This document shows, one piece after another, positions 8,158 through 17,588 of a stretch of 64,000 bases of DNA; position 1 is the stretch's first letter, and every line of letters begins with the position of its first letter. The notes under the pieces were generated by a model, which was not told where the DNA came from, ran no database searches, and saw only the letters and a program-made list of their open reading frames with translations. Source of the DNA: Variovorax paradoxus (GTDB lineage: Bacteria; Pseudomonadota; Gammaproteobacteria; Burkholderiales; Burkholderiaceae_C); NCBI RefSeq assembly GCF_030815855.1, contig NZ_JAUSXG010000001.1, forward strand, positions 5,518,001-5,582,000, in the 5' to 3' direction. The position numbers and the translations under genes are program-made.

Positions 8158-11100
8158 ATGAACGACACGGCGTCTCCCCCTTCACGTCTGCTCAAGATCA
8201 CCGCTGCGACGGCGCGCTGGCTGTTGGGTTTGCTGATCGCTGCATGGCTTCTGCTGGCACTGTCAGTGGTTGTCCTACACGCATGGATTGTGCCGCGAAT
8301 CGGCGATTACCGCGGCGCCCTGGAAGCACAGGCTAGCAAGGCCATCGGCGTGCCGGTGCGCATCGGCTCGATCACCGCCCGTTCCGAGGGGCTATTCCCG
8401 GCCTTCGAACTGCGCGACGTGGTGCTGCAGGACGCGCAGAAGCGCGAGGCCCTGCGCCTCGTGCGCGTGGTGGCGAGCGTGTCGCCGCGCTCGCTGTGGC
8501 GCCTCAACTTCGAGCAGCTCTATATCGAGGGGCCGCAGGTCGACGTGCGGCGCGATGCGCTGGGCAAGCTGCACGTGGCCGGCCTGCACATGTCCAACGA
8601 CACCACCGGAGAGACCCGCGCCGCCGACTGGTTTTTCGCTCAGCGCGAACTCGTGGTCGAAGGCGGCACCGTGCGCTGGACCGACGAGCAGCGCCAGGCC
8701 GAGCCGCTGTTGCTGACCGACGTGCGCTTCGCGGCGCGCAACGCCGGCCGGCGCCACGGCCTGCGGCTCGATGCCACGCCGCCGGCCGGCTGGGGCGAGC
8801 GCTTCACCCTGCGCGGCCAGTTCCGCCAGCCCCTGCTGTCGGTGCGCTCCGGCCGCTGGCAAGCCTGGGACGGCCAGCTCTACGCCGACCTGCCCTACAT
8901 GGACGTCACGCGCCTGGGCCGCTATGTCTCCATCGATGCACGCATCCGCGAAGGCAGCGGCGCACTGCGCCTCTGGGCCGACGTGAAGGACGGCCAGATC
9001 GTCGGCGGCGCGGCCGACCTCGGGCTCAACCGCGTCGATGCGTCGCTGGGCCGCGGGCTGCAGCCCCTGGTGCTGCGCTCGGTCACCGGCCGTCTCGCGG
9101 GCCAGCTGAACGAAGAGAACCTCGAGTTCTCGACCACCGCCTTGCAGTTCGACACCGTGGACGGCATGCGCTGGCCCGGCGGCAACCTGTGGCTGCAGCA
9201 CTCGCCTGCGCGCGGCCGCACGCCGGAGCATGGCGCCTTGCGTGCCGACCGGCTCGACCTGGCCGCACTGGCCCTGATTGCCGACCGCCTGCCGCTGGGG
9301 GAGGCCACGCACCGCGTGCTCGATGCCTATGCCCCGCGGGGGCTGGTCGAGCGCATCGACCTGAACTGGCAGGGTTCGCTGGGCGCGCCCGAGCGTTATC
9401 AGGCCAAGGGGCGGGTCAGCGGCCTGCGGGTCGCGTCGCAACCCGCTCCGCCCGCGGTGGCCGCCGCTCCCAAAGCCGGCGCCTCGGCCACCCCCCGACC
9501 CCACGCCGGCTCGCCCGGCCTGAGCGGCGCCACTATCGAGTTCGACGCCACGCACACCGGCGGCACCGCAGCATTGGCGCTGGCGCAGGGCACGCTCGAA
9601 TTCCCGGGCGTGTTCGAGGAGCCCACCATTCCCATCGACCGGCTGGCGGCACAGCTCCAGTGGAAGCTCGACAAGGGCCATGCCCAGTTGCAGGTGTCCA
9701 AGCTGCGGTTCGCCAATGCCGATGCCGAAGGCGAGGCCGAAGCCAGCTGGCGCACCAGCGATCCCGCCGTGTCCGCCGGCCAGGCGCTCTACCCGGGCGT
9801 GCTCGACCTGCAGGGCCGGCTGACCCGCGCCGACGGCACGCGCGTGTTCCGCTACCTGCCGCTCGAAATTCCGCAGCACACGCGCGACTACGTGCGCCAG
9901 GCGGTCACCAAGGGCACGGCCAGCAGCGTGGACTTCCGCGTGCGCGGCGACCTGCACGACATGCCGTTCATGGATCCGAAGCAGGGCGAGTTCCGCATCG
10001 TCGCCAAGGTGGCGGACGTCAACTATGCCTACGTGCCGCCGGCCTCGGCCCTTGCGGCATCCACGGCTTCCACAGCGTCCACCGCCTCCAAAGCCGCCGC
10101 CACCGCTCGGCCCGGCACGCCCGCGCCGGTCTGGCCCGCCCTCACCGGCGTTTCGGGCGAGCTGGTGTTCGAGCGCGCCGGCATGCTGGTGCGCAATGCG
10201 CGCGGCCGGCTGGCCGGCGCGGCCGGCATCGAGGTGACCAAGGCCGAGGCGCAGATTGCCGACATGTCGCACCATGCCGCGCTGCTGCGCGTCGATGCCC
10301 AGGCCAAGGGGCCGCTCGGCGAGCTGCTGCACGTGGGTGCGCCGCTGGCCGGCGAAACCGGCGAGGCGCTGTCGCGGGCGCGCGCCACCGGCTCGGCCGA
10401 CTACCGGCTGCATCTGGAACTGCCGCTCGAGGCGATGGATGCCGCCAAGGTGCAAGCCAGCATCGAACTCTCCGGCGGCAACGAACTGCAGTTCGTGCCA
10501 GAAGCCCCGTCTTTCACGCAGGCCAAGGGCACGGTCAGTTTTACCGAAACGGGCTTTGCGCTGGCCGGCGTCCAGGCCCGGCTGCTCGGTGGCGACATCC
10601 GTCTCGAAGGCCGAGGCCGCTTCGCCGGCGCCAACCGCGAGGTGGCCTTGAAGGCGCAAGGCACGGCCACGGCCGAGGGGCTGCGCGGTGCGCGCGAGGC
10701 CGAGTGGTTGGGCCGGCTCGCGGCCAAGGCCACCGGCAGCACGCCCTATGCGGCCACCTTCTCGATGCGCGACGGTGCACCCGAGTTCTCTTTCACCAGC
10801 ACGCTGCAAGGCCTGGCCTTGCAAATGCCCTCGCCGCTCGTGAAGACGGCCGACGAGCAGATGCCGCTGCGCATCGAAAAGAAAGTGCTGCAGCGCGAAA
10901 CTCGCGCAGGCGTTTCGGTGGCGGTGCAGGACGAACTTTCGCTCGAACTCGGCCGCGTCGGCGCGGCGCAGTATGTGCGCGACATCTCCGGCGTTGAAGC
11001 GCGCGTGCTGCGCGGCGGCATCGGCATCGGCCTGGCCTCAGGCGAAACCGCCAGCGTGCCCGAGAGGGGCGTGCTGGCCAATGTCAACATCGCCAAGTTC

Positions 11101-12354
11101 GACATGCCCGCATGGAAAGCCCTGGTCGGCGCCGCCGCGGCTGGGGCAACCGAGGGAGCGGGCGGTGGCGAGCGGCCCGAGGACGCGGCCATGGGCTACC
11201 TGCCCACACGCATCGCGGTGCGCGCACAGGAGTTGGCCATTGAAGGCCGCACGCTGCACAACGTGGTGCTCGGCGGCACGCGCGACGGTTCGCTCTGGCG
11301 CGCCAACATCGACGCCACCGAACTCAGTGGCTATGCCGAGTACAGCCACTCGCAGGCCGGTCGCCTCTATGCGCGGCTCGCGCGGCTCAAGATCGCGCCG
11401 ACCGAGGCCACGCAGGTCGAAACGCTGCTCGACGAGCAACCCGGCACGCTGCCCGCGCTCGATATCGTCATCGACGACTTCGAGCTGCTGGGCAAGCGGC
11501 TCGGCCGCGCCGAAATCGATGCCGTCAACCGCGGCGGCGCGGGGCGCGAGTGGCTTCTCAACAAGCTGAGCTTCACCATGCCCGAGGCGAGCTTCGCGGC
11601 CAAGGGCACCTGGGCCGCGAGTTCCGGCGCCACGCCCGGACGCTCCGAGCGGCGCCGCACCGCCATGAGCTTCAGGCTCGACATCGCCGACGCCGGCGAT
11701 CTGCTTGCGCGCTTCGGCATGCCCGGCGTCCTGCGGCGCGGCAGCGGACGGCTCGAGGGCGATGTCAACTGGCGCGGCTCGCCGTTCTCGCTCGACTACC
11801 CGAGCCTGGGCGGACAGCTGCAAGTCAATGTCGGATCGGGCCAGTTCCTCAAGGCCGATCCCGGACTCGCCAAGCTGCTCGGCGTGTTGAGCCTGCAGGC
11901 GCTGCCGCGCCGGCTCACACTCGACTTCCGCGACGTATTCAGCCAGGGTTTCGCTTTCGACTTCATTCGCGGCGACGCGAGAATCACCAACGGCGTGGCG
12001 AGCACCAACAACCTGCAGATGAAGGGCGTCAACGCCGCCGCGCTGATGGACGGCTCGGCCGACATCGTGCGCGAAACGCAAGACCTGCGCGTGGTGGTGG
12101 TGCCCGAAATCAATGCCGGTACGGCCGCGCTGGTGGCCACCGCCATCAACCCCGCCATCGGCCTGGGCACCTTCCTCGCGCAGTGGGTGCTGAGCAAGCC
12201 GCTCGCCGCCGCCGCCACGCAGGAGTTCCACATCGAAGGCACCTGGGCCGACCCCAAGATAGCCAAGGTGCCACGATCCATCCTGCCGAACAGCTCGAGC
12301 TTTCCCGCAGCGCCGGCTGCGGCGGAAGGCAAGAAAACGGAGACCACGCAATGA
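8158..12354 (+). CDS. yhdP: YhdP family AsmA-like envelope lipid transport protein
   Basis: 1398 residues. One N-terminal membrane helix (about residues 18-42, LLGLLIAAWLLLALSVVVLHAW) anchors it in the inner membrane. The rest is a long beta-rich DUF3971/AsmA-type body ending in the typical C-terminal block (DLRVVVVPEINAGTAALVATAINPAIGLGTF). In E. coli, YhdP-TamB-YdbH proteins form hydrophobic grooves that carry phospholipid to the outer membrane. A Pro/Ala-rich low-complexity insert occurs near residues 430-455 and an Ala/Ser/Thr tract near 635-655. The stop overlaps the next start (ATGA), so the nitrilase gene is translationally coupled. Confidence 0.9.
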   Translation: MNDTASPPSRLLKITAATARWLLGLLIAAWLLLALSVVVLHAWIVPRIGDYRGALEAQASKAIGVPVRIGSITARSEGLFPAFELRDVVLQDAQKREALRLVRVVASVSPRSLWRLNFEQLYIEGPQVDVRRDALGKLHVAGLHMSNDTTGETRAADWFFAQRELVVEGGTVRWTDEQRQAEPLLLTDVRFAARNAGRRHGLRLDATPPAGWGERFTLRGQFRQPLLSVRSGRWQAWDGQLYADLPYMDVTRLGRYVSIDARIREGSGALRLWADVKDGQIVGGAADLGLNRVDASLGRGLQPLVLRSVTGRLAGQLNEENLEFSTTALQFDTVDGMRWPGGNLWLQHSPARGRTPEHGALRADRLDLAALALIADRLPLGEATHRVLDAYAPRGLVERIDLNWQGSLGAPERYQAKGRVSGLRVASQPAPPAVAAAPKAGASATPRPHAGSPGLSGATIEFDATHTGGTAALALAQGTLEFPGVFEEPTIPIDRLAAQLQWKLDKGHAQLQVSKLRFANADAEGEAEASWRTSDPAVSAGQALYPGVLDLQGRLTRADGTRVFRYLPLEIPQHTRDYVRQAVTKGTASSVDFRVRGDLHDMPFMDPKQGEFRIVAKVADVNYAYVPPASALAASTASTASTASKAAATARPGTPAPVWPALTGVSGELVFERAGMLVRNARGRLAGAAGIEVTKAEAQIADMSHHAALLRVDAQAKGPLGELLHVGAPLAGETGEALSRARATGSADYRLHLELPLEAMDAAKVQASIELSGGNELQFVPEAPSFTQAKGTVSFTETGFALAGVQARLLGGDIRLEGRGRFAGANREVALKAQGTATAEGLRGAREAEWLGRLAAKATGSTPYAATFSMRDGAPEFSFTSTLQGLALQMPSPLVKTADEQMPLRIEKKVLQRETRAGVSVAVQDELSLELGRVGAAQYVRDISGVEARVLRGGIGIGLASGETASVPERGVLANVNIAKFDMPAWKALVGAAAAGATEGAGGGERPEDAAMGYLPTRIAVRAQELAIEGRTLHNVVLGGTRDGSLWRANIDATELSGYAEYSHSQAGRLYARLARLKIAPTEATQVETLLDEQPGTLPALDIVIDDFELLGKRLGRAEIDAVNRGGAGREWLLNKLSFTMPEASFAAKGTWAASSGATPGRSERRRTAMSFRLDIADAGDLLARFGMPGVLRRGSGRLEGDVNWRGSPFSLDYPSLGGQLQVNVGSGQFLKADPGLAKLLGVLSLQALPRRLTLDFRDVFSQGFAFDFIRGDARITNGVASTNNLQMKGVNAAALMDGSADIVRETQDLRVVVVPEINAGTAALVATAINPAIGLGTFLAQWVLSKPLAAAATQEFHIEGTWADPKIAKVPRSILPNSSSFPAAPAAAEGKKTETTQ

Positions 12355-13166
12355 AAGTCGCAGCCATCCAGATGGTGTCGGCCATCGCCCGCGAAGCCAA
12401 TCTTGCACGCGCCCACGGCCTGCTCGCGCAAGCCGCCGCGGCCGGCGCCGAGCTGGCGGTGCTGCCCGAGTATTTCTGCATGATGGGCGCGCGCGACACC
12501 GACAAGCTCGGCCTGCGCGAAACCGCCGGCGCCGGCACCGTGCAGGGCTTTCTTGCCGATGCGGCGCGCGAGTTCGGGCTGTGGATCGTCGGCGGCACGC
12601 TGCCCATCGAGAGCACCGATGCCGAGCACGTGTTCAACAGCTCGCTGTGCTATTCGCCGGACGGCCAATGCGTCGCCCGCTACGACAAGATCCACCTGTT
12701 CTATTTCGACAACGGCACCGAGCGCTACGACGAGCGCCGCGTGATCGCACCGGGCTCCGCGCCCGTGGTGTTCGACCTGCCCTCGCGCGACGGCCACCGC
12801 TGGCGCGTGGGCATGAGCGTTTGCTACGACCTGCGCTTTCCCGAGCTCTACCGGGCACTCGCCAAACAAGGCGCCGACCTGCTGCTGGTGCCCAGCGCCT
12901 TCACCCGCACCACGGGCGCCGCGCACTGGGAGGTGCTGCTGCGCGCGCGTGCCATCGAGAACCTGGCCTGGGTGGTGGCGCCCGCGCAAGGCGGCACGCA
13001 CGAGAACGGCCGCCAGACCTGGGGCCAGTCGATGGTGGTCGACCCCTGGGGCACGGTGGTGGCGCAGCAGGCCAGCGAGGAAGGCGTGGTGCTGTTCGAC
13101 ATCGACGCAGGTCAGACGGGTCGCATGCGCGCCCAGCTACCCGTTCTCTCGCACTGCGTTCTCTAG
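12351..13166 (+). CDS. Carbon-nitrogen hydrolase (Nit/omega-amidase-like)
   Basis: 271 residues with the complete nitrilase-superfamily triad: Glu40 (AVLPEYF), Lys113 (YDKIHLF) and Cys158 (VCYDLRFPELYR). The sequence resembles Nit1/Nit2, which hydrolyse deaminated glutathione or omega-amides such as 2-oxoglutaramate. It starts by ATGA overlap with yhdP, and its TAG stop directly abuts the ATG of the following histidine kinase gene. A Nit gene after yhdP is a recurrent arrangement in betaproteobacteria; tldD, which often follows, is absent here. Confidence 0.92.
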   Translation: MKVAAIQMVSAIAREANLARAHGLLAQAAAAGAELAVLPEYFCMMGARDTDKLGLRETAGAGTVQGFLADAAREFGLWIVGGTLPIESTDAEHVFNSSLCYSPDGQCVARYDKIHLFYFDNGTERYDERRVIAPGSAPVVFDLPSRDGHRWRVGMSVCYDLRFPELYRALAKQGADLLLVPSAFTRTTGAAHWEVLLRARAIENLAWVVAPAQGGTHENGRQTWGQSMVVDPWGTVVAQQASEEGVVLFDIDAGQTGRMRAQLPVLSHCVL

Positions 13167-15215
13167 ATGCAGGATGTGCTGACCGCCGCATCGCCACGGT
13201 GGGCGCTGTCCGCGTTCGCACGCCTGCGCTCGCTGTGGCAGCGCTGGTTCCTGTGGCTGCTGCTGGCCGTGCTGGTGTCCGCGTTGCTGGTCACCGTGGT
13301 CTGGCTCGCCGGGCGGCACGAGATCGAGCAGGTCCAGGCGACACTCGACCGCGACACGGCCGACGCGGTGTCCGACCTTCGCATCGGCTTGCAGCGCAAT
13401 GCCCAGAGCCTGCGTGCCACGCAGGCTTCGGGGCTCGACCGCACGCACTGGCCCGAAGCCGCGGCGACGCTGCTGCGCGAGCATCGCGAGTGGCTGCGAC
13501 TCGAGTGGCGCGACACCGCGCTGCGTCCGCTCGAAGCGGCGAACACGCCCTTCCGCATGCGCTTGATCGACGACGAGAGCCGCGGCGCCGACCAGACCGA
13601 CGTGGCGCTGGCCTGCACCGCGGCGCGCAAGCTCGGCGCGCCCGCGTATTCGCCGAGCCACTTCGTGCCGGTGCTCGGCGGAGGCGGCGTCGAAGTGATG
13701 GAGCTCTGCGTGCCCATCGACGCGGGTGGCTTCCTCGTGGCGAGCTACTCGCTGCGCGACACGCTCATCGAACTGGTCGGCCCCACGCTCACGCGCGGCC
13801 AGGAGGTGGCATTCACCGAAACCGACGGCACGCGGCTGGTGGCGCTCGGCACCTCGCGCCGCACGGGAACGCGCGTCTTCACCTCGCAGCAGCTCATCGA
13901 CCTGCCCGGTGCCGCGCTGATGCTGCGCGTGGACGGCTGGCGCGCCGCGCCCGATCTTTTTCCGAACGTGCTCACGGCGCTGGTCACCGCCATCTCGATC
14001 GCGCTGGTGTCGGTGCTGGTACTGCTGGCGCGCGACACGCGCCGCCGGCTGCGCGCCGAGCGCGACCTGGCCGATGCGCTCGCCTTCCGCAAGGCGATGG
14101 AAGACTCGGTCATCACAGGCCTGCGCGCGCGCGACCTGCAGGGCCGCATCACCTACGTCAATCCGGCGTTCTGCGAAATGGTCGGCTTCAGCCCCGAAGA
14201 GCTCATGGCCGACAGCGGCGAATCGCCCGAGGTGCCCTACTGGCCCACCGAACTGGCGCACGAATACCAGCAGCGGCAGGTGCGGCGCCTGGCCGGCGGC
14301 ATGCCGCCGCGCGAGGGCTTCGAGTCGGTCTTCATGCGCAAGGACGGCACGCGTTTTCCGGTGCTCATTTTCGAAGCCCCGCTGATCAACGCGCAGCGCG
14401 TGCAGACCGGCTGGATGAGCGCCTTCATCGACGTCAGCGAGCAGCGCCGCATCGAAGAGCTCTCGCGCGCCAGCCAGGAGCGCCTGCAGGCCAGCGCGCG
14501 GCTTGCCACGGTGGGCGAAATGGCTTCGCTGCTGAGCCACGAACTCACGCAGCCGCTGGCCGCCATTGCCAGCTATGCCACCGGTTCGCTCAACATGCTC
14601 GGCCCGAATGCGAAGGGCGAGCAGGCCGAAGTGGCCATGGCGGTGCGGCGCATTGCCGAGCAGGCCGACCGCGCCGGCCAGGTGATTCGCAGCGTGCATG
14701 ACTTCGTGCGCCGGCGCGACCGCACGCGCGAGGCGGTGGCGCCGCAGGCGCTGATCGACGCGGTGCTGCCGCTGGTGCGGCTGCAAGCGCGCAAGCTCGG
14801 CGTGAGCATCGAAGTGGTGCTCGAAGACAGCCTGCCGCTGGCCATGTGCGACCGCACGCTCGTCGAGCAGGTGCTGCTCAATCTGGCACGCAATGCCATG
14901 CAGGCCATGGACATGCCGGACAATGCCGGAGAACGGGTGCTGCGGCTGCGCGTGGCGCGCGCCGTCGCGGTGGGCGGCACCGGCGCGGAGGACGCGCGGC
15001 GCTGGCTCGAGTTTTCGGTGGCCGACCTCGGCAGCGGCATCAGCGAAGAGGTGGCGAGCCGCCTCTTCACGCCCTTCTTCACCACGCGCGCCGATGGCAT
15101 GGGGCTTGGCCTCAGCCTGTGCCGCACCGTGGTGGAGCAGCACGGCGGCGTGTTGATGTTCGAGCCCAACCGGCCTCGGGGCACGGTGTTCCGCTTTACC
15201 TTGCCGGCGGCATGA
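13167..15215 (+). CDS. PAS-containing sensor histidine kinase (DctS/FixL-like)
   Basis: 682 residues. Two membrane helices (about 25-48 and 268-290) enclose a periplasmic sensor segment. A PAS domain (about 305-420, ITYVNPAFCEMVGF) follows, then a HisKA domain with His458 in SHELTQPLAAIASYATG, and an HATPase domain (NLARNAMQAM, DLGSGIS, GMGLGLSLCRTVVE). The layout matches DctS-like kinases that sense C4-dicarboxylates; the ligand here is unproven because no transporter lies nearby. The ATG follows the preceding stop without a gap, making it the third gene of the yhdP operon. It is followed 40 bp later by a FixJ/DctR-type regulator, its presumed partner. Confidence 0.9.
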   Translation: MQDVLTAASPRWALSAFARLRSLWQRWFLWLLLAVLVSALLVTVVWLAGRHEIEQVQATLDRDTADAVSDLRIGLQRNAQSLRATQASGLDRTHWPEAAATLLREHREWLRLEWRDTALRPLEAANTPFRMRLIDDESRGADQTDVALACTAARKLGAPAYSPSHFVPVLGGGGVEVMELCVPIDAGGFLVASYSLRDTLIELVGPTLTRGQEVAFTETDGTRLVALGTSRRTGTRVFTSQQLIDLPGAALMLRVDGWRAAPDLFPNVLTALVTAISIALVSVLVLLARDTRRRLRAERDLADALAFRKAMEDSVITGLRARDLQGRITYVNPAFCEMVGFSPEELMADSGESPEVPYWPTELAHEYQQRQVRRLAGGMPPREGFESVFMRKDGTRFPVLIFEAPLINAQRVQTGWMSAFIDVSEQRRIEELSRASQERLQASARLATVGEMASLLSHELTQPLAAIASYATGSLNMLGPNAKGEQAEVAMAVRRIAEQADRAGQVIRSVHDFVRRRDRTREAVAPQALIDAVLPLVRLQARKLGVSIEVVLEDSLPLAMCDRTLVEQVLLNLARNAMQAMDMPDNAGERVLRLRVARAVAVGGTGAEDARRWLEFSVADLGSGISEEVASRLFTPFFTTRADGMGLGLSLCRTVVEQHGGVLMFEPNRPRGTVFRFTLPAA

Positions 15216-15255
15216 CCCTTTGTGGGCTGCCGCGGCGACACTTGAAACGACTGAT

Positions 15256-15882
15256 ATGCAACCGTTGATCGATGGGCTCATCTTCATCGTGGACGACGAC
15301 GCCAGCGTGCGCGAGGCATTGGCCTGGCTGCTGCGCTCGCGCCGCCTCGAAAGCGAGCACTTTGCAAGCGCCGAGGCTTTCGAGCAGCGGCTGGCCGAGG
15401 GGCCGCTGCCGGAGCAGCCGCTGTGCCTCTTGCTGGATGTGCGGATGCCCGGCACCAGCGGCCTGGTGCTGTTCGACCGGCTCGCGGAGCGTGGCCTGCT
15501 GGAGGCCATGCCGGTGATCTTTCTCACCGGCCACGCCGATGTGCCCACCGCTGTCGATGCGGTGAAACGGGGTGCTTTCGATTTTTGCGAGAAGCCGTTT
15601 TCGGACAACGCACTGGTCGACCGCATCGAGCAGGCGCTGGGCGCTTCGCTTCGGGCGCTCGAAGTGCTGCGCGTGCGGCGCAGCCTGGCCGGCCGCATCG
15701 CCGAACTGACCGACCGCGAGCGCGATGTGATGCGGCTCGTGGTCGAAGGATTGCCGAACAAGCTGATTGCCGACCAGCTGGCCATCAGCGTGCGCACGGT
15801 GGAGGTCCACCGCGCGCGCGTGTTCGAGAAGATGGATGTGAAATCAGCGGTCGAGCTCGCCAACCGCTTGAGAGAGCTCTAG
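15256..15882 (+). CDS. FixJ/LuxR-family response regulator
   Basis: 208 residues starting at ATG 15256; the ribosome-binding site is weak. The receiver domain (about 8-125) has the acidic pair in VDDD, phosphoacceptor Asp61 (LLLDVRMPGTSG), the switch Thr in FLTGHAD and Lys in CEKPF. The C-terminal domain (about 145-205) is a LuxR-type helix-turn-helix (LTDRERDVMRLVVEGLPNK, SVRTVEVHRARVFEKM). It pairs with the upstream kinase. Target genes cannot be read; DctR-like regulators usually control dicarboxylate uptake. Confidence 0.92.
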   Translation: MQPLIDGLIFIVDDDASVREALAWLLRSRRLESEHFASAEAFEQRLAEGPLPEQPLCLLLDVRMPGTSGLVLFDRLAERGLLEAMPVIFLTGHADVPTAVDAVKRGAFDFCEKPFSDNALVDRIEQALGASLRALEVLRVRRSLAGRIAELTDRERDVMRLVVEGLPNKLIADQLAISVRTVEVHRARVFEKMDVKSAVELANRLREL

Positions 15883-15897
15883 CGCCCTGCTGGCGTC

Positions 15898-16461
15898 TCA
15901 GGCCTTTTCGGCCACGAAGATTTCGACGCGGCGATTCTGCGCACGGCCGGGGGGCGTAGCGTTGTCGGCCACGGGCTCGCGCGAGCCGCGGCCGTCGGTG
16001 GTGATGGCCGTGGTCGAAACACCGCGCGCCACCAGATGGTTGCGCACGCTGTCGGCGCGGCTCACCGAGAGACGCTCGTTGCCTTCTTCGCTGCCGGTGT
16101 TGTCGGTGTGGCCCACCACGCGCACGCTGGCCGTGGTGGCGCTGCGCAGGCCTTCGGCGACCTTGTCGAGCACCTGGGCGAGATTGCGCTTCACATTGGC
16201 GCGGCCCACGTCGAACGAGAGTTCGTTGGGAACCACGAGGTGCAGCTGGTTGTCCGCGGTTTGCTCGATCACCACGCCCGTGCCCTTGGTGGAATTTTCC
16301 AACTCGGTCTTGAGCGATGCCAAGCGCGCAGTCCAGCTGTTGGAAGGCGCGGCCGACTGGGCAGCCGGTGCATTCGCAGACCCCGGCGCAGGCGATTGCG
16401 AGGCGCAGCCCGCAACGAACAATGCGGCCGCAGCCGCACCCGAAACAACAAACTTCCTCAT
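15898..16461 (-). CDS. OmpA-family lipoprotein
   Basis: 187 residues. The lipoprotein signal ends in FVAGC (Cys19). The C-terminal OmpA/Pal-like peptidoglycan-binding domain covers about 75-187 (SFDVGRANVKR, VVGHTDNTGSEEGNERLSVSRADSVRNHL, GRAQNRRVEIFV). It should tether the outer membrane to the cell wall. AGAGGGA precedes the ATG. It shares its C-terminal domain with the next gene upstream (16570-17229) and probably arose from it by tandem duplication; it lacks that protein's glycine-zipper segment. Confidence 0.9.
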   Translation of the reverse strand: MRKFVVSGAAAAALFVAGCASQSPAPGSANAPAAQSAAPSNSWTARLASLKTELENSTKGTGVVIEQTADNQLHLVVPNELSFDVGRANVKRNLAQVLDKVAEGLRSATTASVRVVGHTDNTGSEEGNERLSVSRADSVRNHLVARGVSTTAITTDGRGSREPVADNATPPGRAQNRRVEIFVAEKA

Positions 16462-16569
16462 GAGTTTTCCCTCTGAATTGACATTGAAACGATGGCGATG
16501 GGTGCCAGCCGCTCCCGCCCGGCCGGCGTTCTTTTTATGGATGCTCTATCTTTTTATCTGTCGGTTCGA

Positions 16570-17229
16570 TCAACCTCGCGGCGCGCGCTCGCCCACGTAG
16601 ATTTCGACGCGGCGGTTCTGCGCCCGGCCGCCGTCGCTGTTGTTGTCGGCAATGGGCTCACGCGAGCCGTGGCCTTCGATGCGGAAGGCGGCAGCGCTCA
16701 CGCCATGTGCCACCAGGTAGTCGCGCGTGCTCGCGGCACGGTCGACCGACAGCGGGTTGTTGATGGCGTCGGAGCCGCTGCTGTCGGTGTGGCCGATGAT
16801 GCGCACCTCGGCGTTCGGGTTGTTGCGCAGGCCGCTTGCGAACTGGTCGAGCACCGGCGCGAAGTTCGACTTGATGTTCGAGCGGCCCACGTCGAAGGAC
16901 ACGTCGCTCGGAATCTGAAGCTTGAGCTCGTTGTTCTGGGTTTGCGTCACGGCCACGCCGGTGCCTTGCGTGGCGGCTTCCATCTGGCGCTTCTGGTTTT
17001 CCATGCGCTGCGACCACAGGTAGCCGCCGAGCGCGCCGGCTGCGGCACCGACCACGGCACCGGTGCCGATGGCGCCGCGGTTGCCGCCGGTGGCCGAACC
17101 GATGGCTGCACCCCCCAAGGCGCCGATGCCGGCACCGATGCCGGTGTTGCGCTGGGTGTCGGTCATGCCGCCGGCACATCCGGACAGGACGAGGGCGGCG
17201 GCAGTGGTGGCGAGTACGAATTTTTTCAT
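16570..17229 (-). CDS. OmpA-family lipoprotein with glycine-zipper domain (YiaD-like)
   Basis: 219 residues. Lipoprotein signal with LSGC (Cys18), then a glycine-zipper membrane-associated segment (about 28-70: GIGAGIGALGGAAIG, GAVVGAAAGALGGYLW). The C-terminal OmpA domain (about 105-215: SFDVGRSNIKSNF, IIGHTDSSGSDAINNPLS, GRAQNRRVEIYV) binds peptidoglycan in this family. The order resembles YiaD. It is followed 108 bp later by its shorter paralogue in the same direction. Confidence 0.9.
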   Translation of the reverse strand: MKKFVLATTAAALVLSGCAGGMTDTQRNTGIGAGIGALGGAAIGSATGGNRGAIGTGAVVGAAAGALGGYLWSQRMENQKRQMEAATQGTGVAVTQTQNNELKLQIPSDVSFDVGRSNIKSNFAPVLDQFASGLRNNPNAEVRIIGHTDSSGSDAINNPLSVDRAASTRDYLVAHGVSAAAFRIEGHGSREPIADNNSDGGRAQNRRVEIYVGERAPRG

Positions 17230-17426
17230 GGCAAATCCTTTTCAAGGTTGAATCAGGCGGGCCACAGCTTAGCTTCGACGAGCCTGCGATGGTACGGCCT
17301 TCCTACCTTGCAGGAAAGTGGAAAACTCTCGCAAAGCCGCACGCATACTGCGATGATTGCTACTAAAGTAATAGCTGACAGCCTGTTCTCCGACATTCCC
17401 AGGCGGCTTCGGGCTACGCAATGAGT

Positions 17427-17588
17427 TCACGGATTCGGCGGGGGATCCTTGTCGACGGGGCCGTTGTCATCGACGGCCTCGTCCTCGTCGTGCAGTTCAC
17501 CCTTCTTTCGACCGGAAAACATGGTCCACCAGACGATCAATACGAACACGAGCCCGGCCCCGAGGGCTTCAAGCAAAATCAAACCCAT
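17427..17588 (-). CDS. Small single-pass membrane protein
   Basis: 53 residues. One hydrophobic helix (about 3-24, LLEALGAGLVFVLIVWW) is followed by a basic SGRKKG stop-transfer stretch and a very acidic tail rich in Asp/Glu and ending in prolines. A TGGAG site lies 10 nt before the ATG. The ATG overlaps the divergent mltA ATG: 5'-CATG-3' serves both strands, so the two genes overlap by 2 bp. I believe similar short proteins occur in Comamonadaceae, but no function is known. Confidence 0.66.
   Translation of the reverse strand: MGLILLEALGAGLVFVLIVWWTMFSGRKKGELHDEDEAVDDNGPVDKDPPPNP

Noticed and set aside
5130..8336. A 1068-codon open frame on the plus strand opposite rlpA and glnE
   Set aside because: Antisense shadow. 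Both GlnE active-site motifs are read on the minus strand.
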